DNA of 64,000 nt from Spongilla lacustris (GCA_949361645.1 OX442422.1:1660580-1724579), one strand, 5' to 3'. Positions 20,900 to 33,500 are shown, counted from the first letter of the stretch. Notes: generated by a model from the letters alone, not told the origin. Numbers and translations are program-made.

Positions 20900-21055
20900 G
20901 ACCAGGCGCATTATCCAGGCATCTGATGGCGCGGCGCAGTGGGAGGGTGAAGGACGCATACCTTTTGAGTGCATTGTGTACATATAACTGGAAAGTAAGC
21001 CTTCTGTAACGTGTAATAGTAAGTATGTAGTCCTTTAGAAGTTTTAAATACCTCA

Positions 21056-22520
21056 ATGTCCACTATAGCTACTACCCAGACTGCTCAGCAAAGTGCTGAA
21101 GAAACTCACAAACAGCCCCTTGAAGTGGTGGATCAACCTATCCATCCAGCTGTTACTCATTCAATTTCAAACACAACAGAGGCTGCAGTGGTCCCAGCCT
21201 TCAGTTGCATGTCATGTTGTGAGAGGGTTCCATCCAACCACATGCGTAAGCACATGCAAGATCACAATTCTTGGATATAGGTCAAGTAATGTCCCGTGGT
21301 TGGTTGAAAATCATCTCTGCATTTGTCCTTCATGCAACAAAATACTTGCCATATCCTGGTTCTCTCACCATAAGCGGTCGTGTTTAACATCTGTTGATTA
21401 TGAAGTAACATCTTCGTCCACTCTATATATATCCCAAACAAGTATCAATCTTCCTACTAGTATTATACATTGAGTCCAAAAGAAAAGATGCTTCCAGCAG
21501 CTAAGCAGGTCACACTTAACCTGAACCATGGTGGCCTTGGCCTGCGTTCACTTCATTGCCATGCTCCTGCATCTCTAACCATGTCAGTGCCTTCAGACGT
21601 TTGTTCTGCAACTTCAAGGACCACCTTGCTGCAGTGAATGCTTACAATGCCATGGTCAGTCAGCCAGATGCCATATCACTTGAAAGTGTATTTGATGTTC
21701 CACCTCGCCAGCACTCAGTATCCTCTCACATTGAAGAAGCTGACTTCAATTCCCTCTTTTCAGATGCCAGCACTGTGATAAAGGCCAGATTATATGCTAT
21801 TTCAGCACCCCAAGCACATGCATGGCTTAAAGTGCAGCCTTCACCAAAGTTAGGTCTTGCGTTGATGCATGATGAAGCACAGGTCATTCTCAAATGGTGG
21901 CTTGGCCTTCCTTTGACACCTGATGGCACTCCATGCCCGCTTTGTCATCACAACATGGATGCTTAGGACATCACATGCTTACTTGCCGTTCTGGAGGTGA
22001 TATGATAACTAGACACAACCTGCTCAGAGACTGCATTGCTGACTTCTGCAACAAGTCATGACTTTCCACACAAATTGAGAAAGGAAGTGACATTCTTCCT
22101 AAGGATCAATCTAGACCAGCAGACATCCTAGTGCCAAACTGGTCCCTCTCCTGCCCAGCTTAAAGGTGATCAATCCACTAAATTTGTAATTTTTACAAGA
22201 AGCGGCTTAAACCTGTGATCATGCAGCTGAGATAGGAGAAGAATCCAAGCACTCTGCAAATGATGAGGCATGTGCCCTTAGAGGATGGTCATGCATCCCT
22301 ATGGTTGTGGAAGTGTTTGGGGGTTGGGGCAATGAGTCTATTGAAGTGCTGTCTAAACTGTCCTAAAAGATGGCCACCCAGCTATGTCGACCTCTTATCA
22401 AGGTTACATCAACCATTTAGAGTCACTGTAGCCTCAACCTCATGCAAGAGGCAGAATGCCAGGGCAATTTTGGCCAGATGTGTCCCACCAAACACATCTT
22501 GTGACTTTTAGTTGTAGTGT
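21056..22520 (+). pseudogene. Decayed LINE remnant, copy 1 (zinc fingers and 3' nuclease region)
   Basis: The 5' part has two degenerate zinc fingers in different frames: CMSCCERVPSNHMRKHMQDH and CPSCNKILAISWFSHHKRSC. After a jump, GGLGLRSLHCHAPAS resembles the segment just after the reverse-transcriptase palm. The main frame 21556-21966 then has KWWLGLPLT and CPLCHHN. Stops and frameshifts interrupt the continuation (LTCRSGGDMITRHNLLRD, GWSCIPMVVEVFGGWG). The order CCHC knuckle, then an RHN motif, matches the restriction-like endonuclease end of R2-type LINEs. The RT palm itself is absent. Confidence 0.6.
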
Positions 22521-22979
22521 TTTAATAAATAGTTGGAGTATTGTATATATGTTTAAAAGTTCAAAACTCTTAGGTAGCAATAATAACTTGATCCATGCCT
22601 CCAAGGTGTTCTCATGTAAAACACAGCGAAGTGCTGCTGATAAGGCACAAGCAAATGCAGGCAAAGCATAGGAGGGAATGTGACGAAGTGTTTGTACTTT
22701 AAGGCAATAAATGTCTTCAAGAGACGGGACCACTGTGGCATCATGCTGAACAGATGTGGTATTTGTGACATGCCCAATGGTGCTCTGTGGGACACAATTA
22801 CCAGAACACCTGGATTGATGTGATGAAGCCATGAGATTCAGACACTATTTGACAACAACTGCCACAAAAAACATCCCTCGTGGAAGATCCATATAACTTA
22901 TTGTAATATTAGTCCTTTTGTTTGTAATATCTACAGCAGTACACTGTGCTTTGCACAATGTACTGCTGTAGACACATCA

Positions 22980-24140
22980 GATCATGCCTGGCACCAGGCT
23001 AGGCTGAGCCTGAGTAGAGGTGGTCTGGGTCTGTGTTCCCTCGCACAGCACTCCCCTGCAGCATACATTGCCTCACTTTGTACCTCGTGGCTCCCAGTCT
23101 CAACACCACCTTGTCTCAGCAACACATTTGTTTAATTCTTTTCTACCACCATCAGAGGCTATTAACTTAGAGGCACTTCTGTTGACTCCAGTCACCCAAA
23201 AGTGCCTATCCTCCAAGCTGGATGACCACCTCTTCAAGGTTCTACTTGATATGTCCTCCATCGCTGACAAGGCTCGCTTGCTGACTGTTTCCACCCCTCA
23301 TGCAGGTTCATGGCTGTCTGTTACTCCTTCAGAAGGTCTTGGACTCCATCTTGACCCTTCCCAATTTCAGGTTGCCATCAAGTGGTGGCTTGGCCTGGAC
23401 CTTTCTTATGGTTCATGTTGCCCACTGTGCCCTGAGATTGCCTTGGACTCACTTGGCCATCATGCTGTTACCTGCAAAAGGGGTGGTAATGTGGTTTCCC
23501 GCCACAACAAACTGCGTGATGTCCTTGCAGAGTCCTGCCAGCAAGCTCATCTGGGTGTCCAGGTGGAAATGGGTAATAATCTCACCAATCACAGCCACAC
23601 CCATCCAGCTGACCTTTTAGTTCCAAACTGGGTCTTGGGCAAGCCAGCAGCTTTTGACTTGTCTGTCACATCTCCGCTTAATCCTACAACTCTTTTGGAT
23701 GCGAGTGTGCAACAGGAGTAGCTGCACTGACCACTGAGCTGAGAAAGCACTCCTCCAATGACACCAAATGTAAGGAACTTGATTGGGTCTGTGTACCATT
23801 GGTGGTGGAGTCGTATGGAGCCTGGGGAAAAGAGGCTTTGGAGTCTATCTCTCAGCTAGCCTCTCGACTAGCCACTTGCTCGTCCAAGACAAAGTCAGTG
23901 GTTCTTACCGAACTCTACGGGTGGCTGAACCTTCACCTGGTATAAGCTAATGCCATTGCCATCAGGCATCCTTTCCCGTAGCATCAGTCAAAGTGATGTA
24001 GGGTAGGTATATAGTTTTGTGTACATTGTGTGTAGTCTAGTTGTATATGTTTATATATCAGTGTATTTGTGTATGTCTATTTACCCTGTATTGTGATGTT
24101 GTTTATATAATAATAACAATAATTTTGTTTAGTAATAATA
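22980..24140 (+). pseudogene. LINE remnant, copy 2 (R2-like zinc knuckle and endonuclease-like end)
   Basis: The sequence runs from LSRGGLGLCSLAQHSPAAYI through a frameshift into a long ORF (to 23721). It then shifts again to a frame with CKELDWVCVPLVVESYGAWG and ends near 23945. The zinc knuckle is CPLCPEIALDSLGHHAVTC (C-x2-C...H-x4-C). It is followed by RHNKLRD, HPADLLVPNW and AAFDLSVTSPL, arranged like the restriction-like endonuclease of R2/NeSL-type LINEs. The 3' tail ends in a TAATAA-rich run at 24110-24145. At least two frameshifts make it inactive. It is a direct neighbour of copy 1, with a similar 5' truncation. Confidence 0.65.
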
Positions 24141-24780
24141 ATAACAAACGTAAACCCCTACCTCCACAGTCCCACCTCCATGGGGACAGAATTCATGTAT
24201 AAACCAATCCCTGGACAAGTTCATATCCCCCAGACTTGTAAATGCTCCCTGGACAAGCTTCTATTTTGTACTTGTAAATGCCACTTGGATACCATTTAAT
24301 TGTACTGGCCATGGGGAGGTACAGTTTGGTCATAATACATGTAGATTAAAACACAGTAAATATAACGTCATAACCACAGACAGCTGCTACTAATACTAGC
24401 TCTCACCCAGAAGTCAATGCCAATGGACACAGTCATAGCAGTGCATTTAACCTTTCAGTCTCAAACTCTTTCTTGACAACCATCCTCTGTGATATATGTA
24501 CATCCTAAGGAAGAATGTGATTATCAATGTACATACGTATAAATTCAAACAGAGAGCATCAACATATAGGCCACACAACCCATCGACCATTGAAAAAAAA
24601 AACAACCTATTTAGAAGCCATAGTCCTGTACCATGACTCGACAGTATTCTATATACATTTATTATCATCCAAGAGCTGGAGGAGGTTCAAAATGTGCTAC
24701 CCTTGCTATTTTGCTAGGTTTCGCTGCTTGTACTTATTTTGATTTGCCACTGGCACAGTGATCAAAGCGACCGAAAATTA
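24140..24780. repeat. Third, older copy of the receptor 5'-flank block
   Basis: Collinear with 17568-18740 and 57105-57830. Shared landmarks are CACAGTCCCACC..GGGGACAGAATTC (24169), the GGTACAGTTTGG block (24320) and CAGACAGCTGCT (24378). It lacks the Mutator-like element at the equivalent site. CG sites are largely decayed to TG/CA. No gene. Confidence 0.7.
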
Positions 24781-25002
24781 ATAATTCGCAAGACTTAACC
24801 CTGGCATTTCACCATAATCATTGATGTCAGCTACATGTCCCCAGACTAGACTTACGTGACATTACACATGCTATCATGCTCTCCAAATAGATTCCATCAT
24901 CCCCACCATTAATACAGCCTCTTTATACAAATTCCACCATGATGGCCCATGATGGTGATGGAAATCATGGTAATGCAAGCGTCATCACGAGGACCAGAAA
25001 TA

Positions 25003-25095
25003 GGGGAGGGGTCACCTTGGGCAGTAGGCCTACAGGGATGTCTTGTATGCTACAGTGTTCTGGGGCTCCTGGGTGAAGTGAGGAGGCTGGCCAGG
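25003..25095 (-). pseudogene. Ig1 exon fragment of the receptor family
   Basis: On the minus strand it matches the start of Ig1 (GQPPHFTQEPQ region) for about 90 nt, with a deletion inside the LVLDCTAQG segment. Homology to receptors A and C stops exactly at the splice acceptor position before CTGGCCAGCC. Not functional on its own. Confidence 0.75.
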
Positions 25096-25405
25096 CTATA
25101 TATGTCCGAGGCATGCTTGATTGACTAGATACAAACAATATGCAACAGCAGACACATATGAGAAGGCCATTAGCTGTGTGTAAATGTTTATGCCCTAAAT
25201 GAAATAGCAGATGTACATTGTGGTGAAATAATTGCCTTGAATAAGTGAACAGTTGGAATAAACCTGACAAGTTGTCACTTATGAATGTGCAAAAGTGAGG
25301 CTTGAAGTCTTACAAGTGAGCATAATAGAGTAATTTAGTTTAATTTGGTTGTTTTTAGAAACATTGCTTGGTGAAGTCACAGGCTAGATTTAAAGACAAG
25401 ATGAG

Positions 25406-25452
25406 CTGGGCTTCCTGGTTCCATGGAAGGATACAAACTTTATGATATTATT
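25406..25452 (+). pseudogene. Decayed copy of SH2-like mini-ORF
   Basis: MSWASWFHGRIQTL then a stop. It is the repeat partner of 62898-63008 and has lost the acidic segment. WFHGRI resembles the first strand and helix start of SH2 domains. It is too short to be certain. Confidence 0.25.
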
Positions 25453-27609
25453 TATAGCGTGGTGAGTGAACAAGTGTATTATTTAACTGAGCTTGAGGTT
25501 ATCTTTACCTTGCATATGAAGTAAAGTAAGGAGTCCTATGCTGTAGTAAAAATGATTGCACATCTCCAACATGTGTTTGAATGTTGGTGATGTGGCCATA
25601 TTATGCAATACAAAGTGTATGAAAAGTGGGTGGGGAGGGGTGAAATACTACAATTCGAACATGGGGGTGAATGTATATATATATATATATATCCTCAATT
25701 AAAGCACACACTGCACTTGTATTGGTACGGCAACACTGACGTACACACTCAATATGAGGTGGAGGTTTCTATGTACAAATGCCATAGTCTAATGTGATGG
25801 CTTTCATTTTGACGGTTTGGATTGGCAGCGTGTCTGTTACATAAACATGAATCGAGGTCCCTGTGTAATAGTTCTACAATGTAAGGATAAAAAGGGTTTA
25901 GTATGAAATGTCTCAAAACAAAACAAAGTGATGGTATCCCCATGTGAGTAGGGCATGTTGCATGCTAATTGAAACATAGCAAAATAAATATTTATTGTTT
26001 GGGCTGTTTTGATAACATCCTCCTCTCCCATGTATGGCATTTCGTGTGCAGCAGACACCCATGCAACCACATAGCTTCAAATATATCAGGTGGCCACATT
26101 ATTATTATGTTGCATGACCTACTGCATAAGTCCGCTAAATGATGCAGAATCACTCTCAGAAAGAAGCATTTTATTTAGACATGACCTGTCTGAGAACCCA
26201 ATGGTGAGAATTAAATAGAGACACTGAAGGACAAGTGTCATATGTGAAATAAACAGTGCTTAATGTTTTGATTCAGAAGGAGGAATGGGGAATGGTGGCC
26301 CGGGCAGTCCCCCCCCCCCCCCCCCCCCCCACTATCGAATGTCTAATATGAAAAGGCATGTAGATATCCTGTCCTTGTAAGGTACATTCTAACTGAATTA
26401 GCAGCTGCACATGAAATTGTGTACATATGTTCCCACCTTCATGTCTGAAGAGATGCATGATACTGTGTGCAAATGTGTGTCAAACCATCATAATTAGACA
26501 TCTATGATTTCCATGTGCATGGGATGCAAGCATACACAATGTATACATGTACCTGGCTTTCTCAAATAAGTAGCCCCAGTTACATATCAGCTACATGTTG
26601 TGCATTGGTTAATTTACCAGACCATGAGGTGGGCATAAAAAGATGGAGGCACCACCCCTTCACCTATGAACCACATTTACCCCATGCTGACAATCTATCC
26701 TTTCCCAGGTAGAACCAGTTACCATGCCATCTAGGATAGTTAATATGTGCAACCATTTACAACTGTCAGGAATAACCCCAATTTTGTTCAAGGTGGGATG
26801 TTGTAGTAATAGCGAGCCATATTAGCATTACTTTTCTTTTGCTCTTCTGTTTTGCATGACTGCATGACCAATAACATGTTCAGTAAATTGGGTTACCTGC
26901 CTGTGTACACATAGATTGATACAAACACACTATATCTCCCATATTTTTTCAGTGTCTCTCAGTGGAAGTTCTGTGTCATGGCTGCCCTCTGCAGTTGTTC
27001 CCCTTCAGGCTGTACATCACTACTGAGAGCCTTTGAAGGAGGAAGGGGTATGCACTGTTCTCTTCAGAAGCCAATATAAGGAGATGACCATAATGCCATA
27101 ACACAACACCCACACATACACACACACCACCACCACCACCACCACCACGTCACAAAAATAATTATGGTTACATTATTAGAGATTACATGTATATAGCTAG
27201 ATAGATCTCTAGTTCTGTATAGCATTAGAGCTAACAAGTGTTATAGACTTGGAGTCCGGCTATACGTATGGACAAAGGGAATAGTTTAGAGAATGTGTCT
27301 GGCTTCATGCATATCATAGTTATGTTGGGTGGGGTGATCTAAAAATGTATACAGTTACTTAACATTTGGACAATACAAACCCATACTGCAGCTGGGTGTG
27401 GTGTGTTGGTGAATGTTATATTTATTGGGCAACACGTACACACTCAATATGAGGTGGCAGTTTCTATGTACAAAATTGATATGCCATAGTCTAATGTGAT
27501 GGCTTTCATTTTGGCAGTTAGAGGTCCCTGTGTAATTACTAGTACCACAAATGTAAGGGAAAGGAATGGGAAGATGGCATAAATTAGACACAAGACCTGT
27601 CCGAAAACC

Positions 27610-28190
27610 CAATGGTGAATATAGTGTGTTGAAAGAGGGCTTTGTCTAAGATATTCCAGGTGCTGGGGACCTGTATTCACACATAAAGAACCACAATAAG
27701 GTGACAAGGTATGTCACGTGACATGGCTTTTAAAGGGTTAAGGTGCACATTCAACTAACTGCTCCCATCACCATGTGCCCTCACACAGGGTCCATCAGTA
27801 GAAGTACATGAACTAGCCACAGGAAGTAATGGAGATCACACATACAGCACACCAGTTAGCAGTACTTACTATGTAGGGATGTTTGTTTAAATGTGCTGTT
27901 TTATCTATGTAGTTCTCCACACCACATCAAAATGGCACAGGTCCCTTGGCTGAGTATCATTAGAGTGTAGCTGAACTAAGCTGTTTCTATTATTTTTATT
28001 TTTAAACAAATTGGTTAGCTCTAGTCCTAAACAGGATATGGCTGCTGATAAGGTTTAGATGGAGCCACTCTGGTTATCTCAGGTTTAATCAAGTTATAGG
28101 AAATGCTGCAGAGGAAGGAAGGGTACCTAGTTTAATAAAACAATTTGGAAATTGAGCCCTGGAACAACAGGCCTTTATAAGACTCCCAAC
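27610..28190 (+). pseudogene. Receptor tail-exon fragments in a low-copy repeat
   Basis: 27650-27700 reads IPGAGDLYSHIKNHNKV followed by a GTATGT donor-like sequence, matching receptor B tail exon 2 with its last codons lost. 27787-27890 follows CCTCACACAG and reads GPSVEVHELATGSNGDHTYS then TPVSSTYYVGM, matching tail exon 3. The region is collinear with 40380-40780. The stretch 26960-27600 holds a short CA/CCA repeat and no supported gene. Confidence 0.65.
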
Positions 28191-29480
28191 ATTCTGCTTT
28201 GCTTAATTATGTCCATAGCTTCACATTTAATAATGGTGGCTCTCTCAAGTAAACACGTAGCCTGCTTTCAATGGCTGATGGTGGGGAGCAGTTCAGGATC
28301 TCATCCCCAGACCTACATGTGGGTGGACCCCTCCACCCTGAGGCTGACCAACATAAGGACTGGGGATGAGGGCAACTACACACACAACAGTGATACCTTC
28401 TTGCTGGTGTCATGGTACAAAAGCACATATAATTATGTGGTCATCTCGTTTTGAAGTACTCCTGCAACATTCACAGTCATACATACTACATGGCCCTAGG
28501 CATGTACACTCATTGTCATGTGCAGCTGCTGATCCATTTGGCCACATCTCATTGAAGAATATCAATAACATTAACAGTCTGAGTATACAGGTCAACATGT
28601 CTTGTGGCTTTGCAGAAAGGGCTCCATTCATCCTTATAGGCTGGTGATGAAATTGTGGGTGGGAGGGTGGAAAGTGGTTGGATATAGATAAAGAGCAAAT
28701 TGAATGTTGATACATGTACTTCAACCAACATGATCACACACACCACACATATGCACACCTACTTAATAGAAAAGGATTAGGGATAAGGGCCCGTTTGACT
28801 CACTGTTGTAAAGCTTATTCTGGAACTCTATCCTAAAGAAATGGATATCTTCAAACAGACATCACAACTGTCATGATTGCAGTTTGCACATACCAATGCA
28901 GGCACAGGGCATGGGGGAGTCTAGACAATGCTCCCATTCTCAGAGCTTACATGTAAGGTGTTATGTGTGTTGGGGTCTAGGTTTGTGTGTAGGGGGTGGG
29001 AGTTGGGGAAGGGGAGGGGCAGATATAACATTTTGAGCAGTGTGCACCTCCAGACCACAAACTCTCTACAACACCTACATGTACCTGCCCAAAATGCCCA
29101 CAGGGCCAAGATAGCAACCACACCAAGGTCAACATTACCTGGTGCTTGGCTTATGGCATCTCACTGTCACACCCAACTAACAATCTGCTGCCACTGGCTT
29201 ACCAAGTACTAGAAGCCTGTGCATAACATGCTAGACACTACCTGACCCATGGGGATTATAGTCCGCTATAGCTAGACCCTCGCATGGATAGAGGGACTGA
29301 AAGCTTGCCTATTATTGAGTTGTGCTGATTTGTTTCTGCTCATAAAAATTGTTACAATTGGGAAGAATGCAATTTACTTACACTTCCGACAGAATTATTT
29401 TTAATGAACAGAAACTAATCAGCACAACTAGAGAACAGGCCAACCTTCCAGACCCTCCGTCCACATGAGAGTCTGATACA
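28190..29480. repeat. Low-copy repeat, inverted copy of 3740-5060
   Basis: Carries the reverse complement of the landmarks given for 3740-5060. One end contains an Ig7 fragment (28275-28420) and the other ends at GAACAGAAACTAATCAGCAC near 29403. A short inner inverted repeat (GTTACAATTGGGAAGAATGC against the GTGCTGA..TTTCTG arms) lies at 29290-29440. Confidence 0.7.
28275..28420 (+). pseudogene. Ig7 exon fragment of the receptor family
   Basis: Reads SSGSHPQTYMWVDPSTLRLT then NIRTGDEGNYTHNSDTFLLV. It matches the C-terminal half of Ig7 in receptor B, but the YTC disulfide cysteine is lost and the following codons are scrambled. The upstream half of the domain is absent. Confidence 0.8.
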
Positions 29481-29539
29481 CTGTTAAGGTCTAGCTTCTG
29501 TGTGCTGCAGCTATGGGTCCCACTAAATGGTCAAATCCT

Positions 29540-30480
29540 GAATCGAGGTCCCTGTGTAATAGTACTACAATGTAAGGGTAAAAAGGGTTAGTATGAAATG
29601 TCTCAAAACAAAGCAAAGTGATGGTATCCCCATGTGAGTAGGGCGTGTTGCATACTAATTGATACATACAAAACAAATATTTTTTTATAACATCCTCCTC
29701 TCCCATGTATGGCATTTTGTGTGCAGCAGACACCCATGCAACCACATAGCTTCAAATATATCAGGTGGCCACATTATTATTATGTTGCATAACCTACTGC
29801 ATACGTTCTCTAAATGATGCAGAATCACTCTCAGAAAGAAGCATTTTATTTAGACATGACCTGTCTAAGAACCCAATGGTGAGAATTAATTAGAGACACT
29901 GAAGGACAAGTGTCATGTGTGAAATAAACAGTGCTTAATGTTTTGATTCAGAAGGATGAAGAGATGCATGATACATGTGTGCAAATGTGTGTCAAACCAA
30001 CACAATTACAGCATGGGATGCAAGCATACATACAATGTATACATGTACCTGGATTTCTCAAATAAGTAGCCCCAGTTACATATCAGCTACATGTTGTGCA
30101 TTGGTTAATTTACCAGACCATGAGGTGGGCATAAAAAGATGGAGGCACCACCCCTTCACCTTTGAACCACATTTACCACATGCAGACAATCTACATGTAT
30201 CCTTTCCCATCCAATATTAGGACAGGTAGAACCAGTTACCATGCCATCTAGGATATTTAATATGTGCAGCCATTTACAACTGTCAGGAATAAACCCAATT
30301 TTGTTCAAGGTGGGATGTTGTAGTAACAGCAAGCCATTTATTAGCATTACTTTTCTTTTGCTTTTCTGTTTTGCATGACTGCATGACCAATAAATTGGGT
30401 TACCTGCATGTGTACACATAGATTGATACAAACACACTATATCTCTCATATTTTTTCACTGTCTATCAGTGGAAGTTCTG
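29540..30480. repeat. Low-copy repeat, direct copy of 25840-26960
   Basis: Shares GTAGGGC(A/G)TGTTGCAT, CATCCTCCTCTCCCATGTAT, TTATTTAGACATGACCTGTC and CAGTTACATATCAGCTACAT in the same order and orientation. The region that follows, 30480-31580, matches 26960-27350 at its start; beyond that no gene is supported. Confidence 0.75.
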
Positions 30481-31584
30481 TGTCATGGTGCCCTCTCTGC
30501 AGTTGTTACCCTTCAGGCTGTACATCACTACTGAGAGCCTTTGAAGGAGGAAGGGGTATGCACTGTTCTCTTCAGAAGCCAATATAAGGTGATGACCATA
30601 ATGCCATAACACAATTGCAACACACACACCACCACCACCACCACCACCATGTCACAAAAATAATTATGGTTACATTAGAGATTACGTGTATTAATAGCTA
30701 ACATGCAGTAATCATAAATAGTATATCTGTAACATCTTCACCAAACTCAATGTGTACCAAATTCAAAGCAGTTTTAGACCAAAGGTCACCTTATTGGGCA
30801 GCATGATTACATATACAGTAGCATTTTCCCCTTTTCCATTTTGTAGCTACAGCAGTTTCAACTACACATGTAAAGGTTTAGTGGAGTGATGAAGAACAAC
30901 TGTTCACTAGTGAAGAACCACATCACAGCCTCCTATGCACCTTCTATATTTAGTCCTCTCTTTCCCTCTACAGCTTCTCCTACTTGCCTCCTTCTTGTGT
31001 CACTGTGTGGGTGCAGATGTGGATAGAAGACATGCTTTGTCTGTGTCAGTCGCAGCTCCAATTACAAGCCCAAAAGAGTGGTCATCCAACCTATGAGACA
31101 GATTCTCAACTCCATGCAAAAGGTAACATTGCGCACAATGTTTTATAGTTAATGTGATACTATTACAAATAACCAGCTAGACACATTCTTGTGATGTAGG
31201 TACATGTAGGAAGAAAAATGCCAGCATTAGAGCTAACAAGTGTTATAAACTTGGAGTCCGGCTATATAGATGGACTAAGGGAATAGTTTAGAGAATGTGT
31301 CTGGCTTCATGCATATCATAGTAATGTCAGGTGTGGTGTTCTAAAAATGCCGGTATACAGTTACTCATAGTTAGAGATACCTGTGTACATTAGCATTAAT
31401 ATACAGCTGAGCATTAACTGTAGCTGATGTCATATTAGCAAAAATTGCTGCACTTTGCTGTGCATGTTAAGGCAAGCATCACATCACAGTGATGAGAGGC
31501 GAGTGATGGTGGGAGGAGGAGTCACCTTGGGAGGGATGTCTTGTATACTTGAAGAGGCCACATGTTCACACCTTCACGTAGGGA

Positions 31585-31790
31585 CACACAACATGACTAA
31601 GAATGATGCTCCTACTGGTGATTGGTGAGTACAGCCATCAAGCAAGTGTGCTGGCCATTTCCTTTTCTTAGTGGCTGTGTGTGTATGATTCACATACATG
31701 CTGTTATTACCAAGGGTGTTACTGACAACAGATGTGTAGTTGCCCACATCCCCAGCCCTTATGTTGGTCAAACTCTGGCTATGCTTTTCC
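31585..31790 (-). pseudogene. Rearranged Ig7 exon fragment
   Basis: The minus strand reads LTNIRAGDVGNYTSVVSNTL then GNNSM, the end of an Ig7 domain with its cysteine changed to Ser. On the plus strand beside it (31600-31622), ATGATGCTCCTACTGGTGAT precedes a GTGAGT donor. The same short segment recurs on the minus strand at ~43950. The two orientations side by side show a rearranged remnant. Confidence 0.6.
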
Positions 31791-32029
31791 TTGACAGAGC
31801 CACCATTATTCTATGTCAATAATTAAGCAAAGCAGAATGTTTGGAGTCTTATATGGGCCTGTTGTTCTAGGACTCAATCTCCAAAGTGTTTTGTGAAACT
31901 AGGTACCCTTCCTTCCTCTGCTGCTTTTCCTATAACTTGATTAACCCTGAGATAATCAGAGTGGCTCTGCTATCCTGTTTAAGAGTAGAGCTAGCTAGCA
32001 TTGATTACCAATTTCATTAATAAATTGCT

Positions 32030-32310
32030 CTCAGATGGTGAGCTTGGCTTAGACACTTCAGGTGGCTCATGGTGTTCCCTTCCATCCTGGATCCCCTAGG
32101 CCACCCAAAGATTATTAACAACCCTTGGGCCACCATGCTACCACATGCAAATGAGGGGAGATGTTGTGCATCATCATAACTTGTTGAGGGATGCTTTTGC
32201 TGCTTCTTGTTGTTTGGCACCCTTAAGTGTCAAAGTTTGAAGTAGGCAATAACCTGACCTCAGATCATGACCACACAAGAGTGGCAGATGTGAGTGTCAG
32301 TGATCTCACC
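32030..32310 (+). pseudogene. LINE remnant, copy 3 (short)
   Basis: GHHATTC, a stop, then in a shifted frame GDVVHHHNLLRDAFAASC match the zinc knuckle and RHN-type motif of the LINE ends at 21056-22520 and 22980-24140. It is heavily decayed. Confidence 0.5.
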
Positions 32311-32856
32311 GCTTCACAGTGGTTTATATATGTGACCAGGACATTTTCAAATTCTTGTAAACCAATTCACTTACATGTACATTGTTGCTTATAATGAGAT
32401 GATTTTGAGTAAATGATGATATTAATTAATTAAAATAAACATGTTTAACTATATATCCAGCTGCAATACAATGAACTGAAACATTTTGACAAAACATACC
32501 CAATGAAACATTGATCTTTATATTATTTAATAGTTCGCTAGAATCACATATAAACGTACTGAAGGGATTTCTTCAACTAATTATACCCCCCCCCCCCCCC
32601 CCCCCCCCCCCTATAGTATAAACATGCACACATACAAACTACAAAAGACAAAGGTGCGCGCGCACGAAGCGCCATCGTTTCTAACAAAGGCAGCATAGAT
32701 GGCGCATCATAAAGAACACAAACACTATCTATCAGATAGCACGAAGGCCCGAGAACACCTTCGCAGGGGGCAGATACAGTAATTTTTTAAGGGGGGGGGG
32801 GGTGTTAATAAAAGTCATTAGGAAGTGGGCGTGGGAGGGGATGGCTGGGTGGGTCG

Positions 32857-32972
32857 TCTCGTACCCAGACCCAAATGTACGTAACGATGATTATCGCTTG
32901 CAGTATAACATCACGTGGTGTTATACTGCAAGCGATAATCATCGTTACGTACATTTGGGTCTGGGTACGAGA
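32857..32972. mobile_element. Perfect-arm hairpin element (TCTCGTACCCAGACC family)
   Basis: Two ~54-nt arms, starting TCTCGTACCCAGACCCAAAT and ending in its complement, surround a TCACG-centred loop and are essentially perfect. A relative with the same ends but a different stem lies at 57137-57244. Probably a small foldback transposon; the target duplication is unclear. A poly-C run is at 32587-32611 and a poly-G run at 32788-32800. Confidence 0.7.
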
Positions 32973-33379
32973 TTACTGGGTGGGTGAAACAAGTATAGTG
33001 AGCATCTGATTTTTGAATACCATTACATGTACAAGTATGCGTAATCAACTGAATACATAATCACGCATAGTTTATTAACCTTAAAACCTGACACATCCTA
33101 CAGTGTAGGACGGCATGGGCAAGTCAAAGCTTTAGGTTATTACTGTACGTTCACAGCAAGTGATTATGGGTTTGGTTTTATTTTTTTACAGTGGGCACTG
33201 ACATAATTCCATGGTAAGAATATAAAAGTATATTACGAGACCCAAAGCAAACATAAACAATGTAAATTGCCCATACCGTTCTATGGTAACTTGAGCACCA
33301 AGATGGCGGACAGCATTGAATATGAATTGAATTAACCTCGAATGAACTTCATTAAATCATGTGATTTTTGACGTCATAT

Positions 33380-33500
33380 GAAAGGGGTCTATATAAGGGA
33401 AAGCTAGATGATACTATATACATATGTACGGATGCATTCTATTTCTATTGCAGTTTTCGTTTCTCTATGTCTTTATATATCGCAATGCGCTTGGTGAAGC
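33380..33500 (+). promoter_or_regulatory. Candidate TATA box and leader exon upstream of receptor B
   Basis: TCTATATAAGGG at about 33389 is followed by an ORF start MSLYIAMRLVKQ ending at a strong donor, AAGCAG|GTAAGT, near 33501. It lies about 440 nt before the Ig1 acceptor of receptor B on the same strand. The predicted phase is 0, whereas Ig1 needs phase 1, so it cannot be the direct leader exon without an extra exon. 32980-33380 shows nothing else. Confidence 0.25.

Larger units (their letters stand above)
24834..26800. repeat. Low-copy repeat, direct copy of 62185-63990
   Basis: Both copies start at GTCCCCAGACTAGA and contain, in order, an Ig1 exon fragment, AGACACA(C/T)ATGAGAAGGCC, a TTCCTGGTTCCATGGAAGG block, ATTGCACATCTCCA(A/C)CATG and TTATTTAGACATGA. 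Part of it (25800-26800) is repeated again at 29540-30480, and part is inverted at 44790-45480. A poly-C run is at 26309-26330. No intact gene. Confidence 0.75.

Noticed and set aside
20735..21056. ORFs with poly-Leu, poly-Ile or poly-Asn
   Set aside because: Produced by the (AAT)n microsatellite in different frames.
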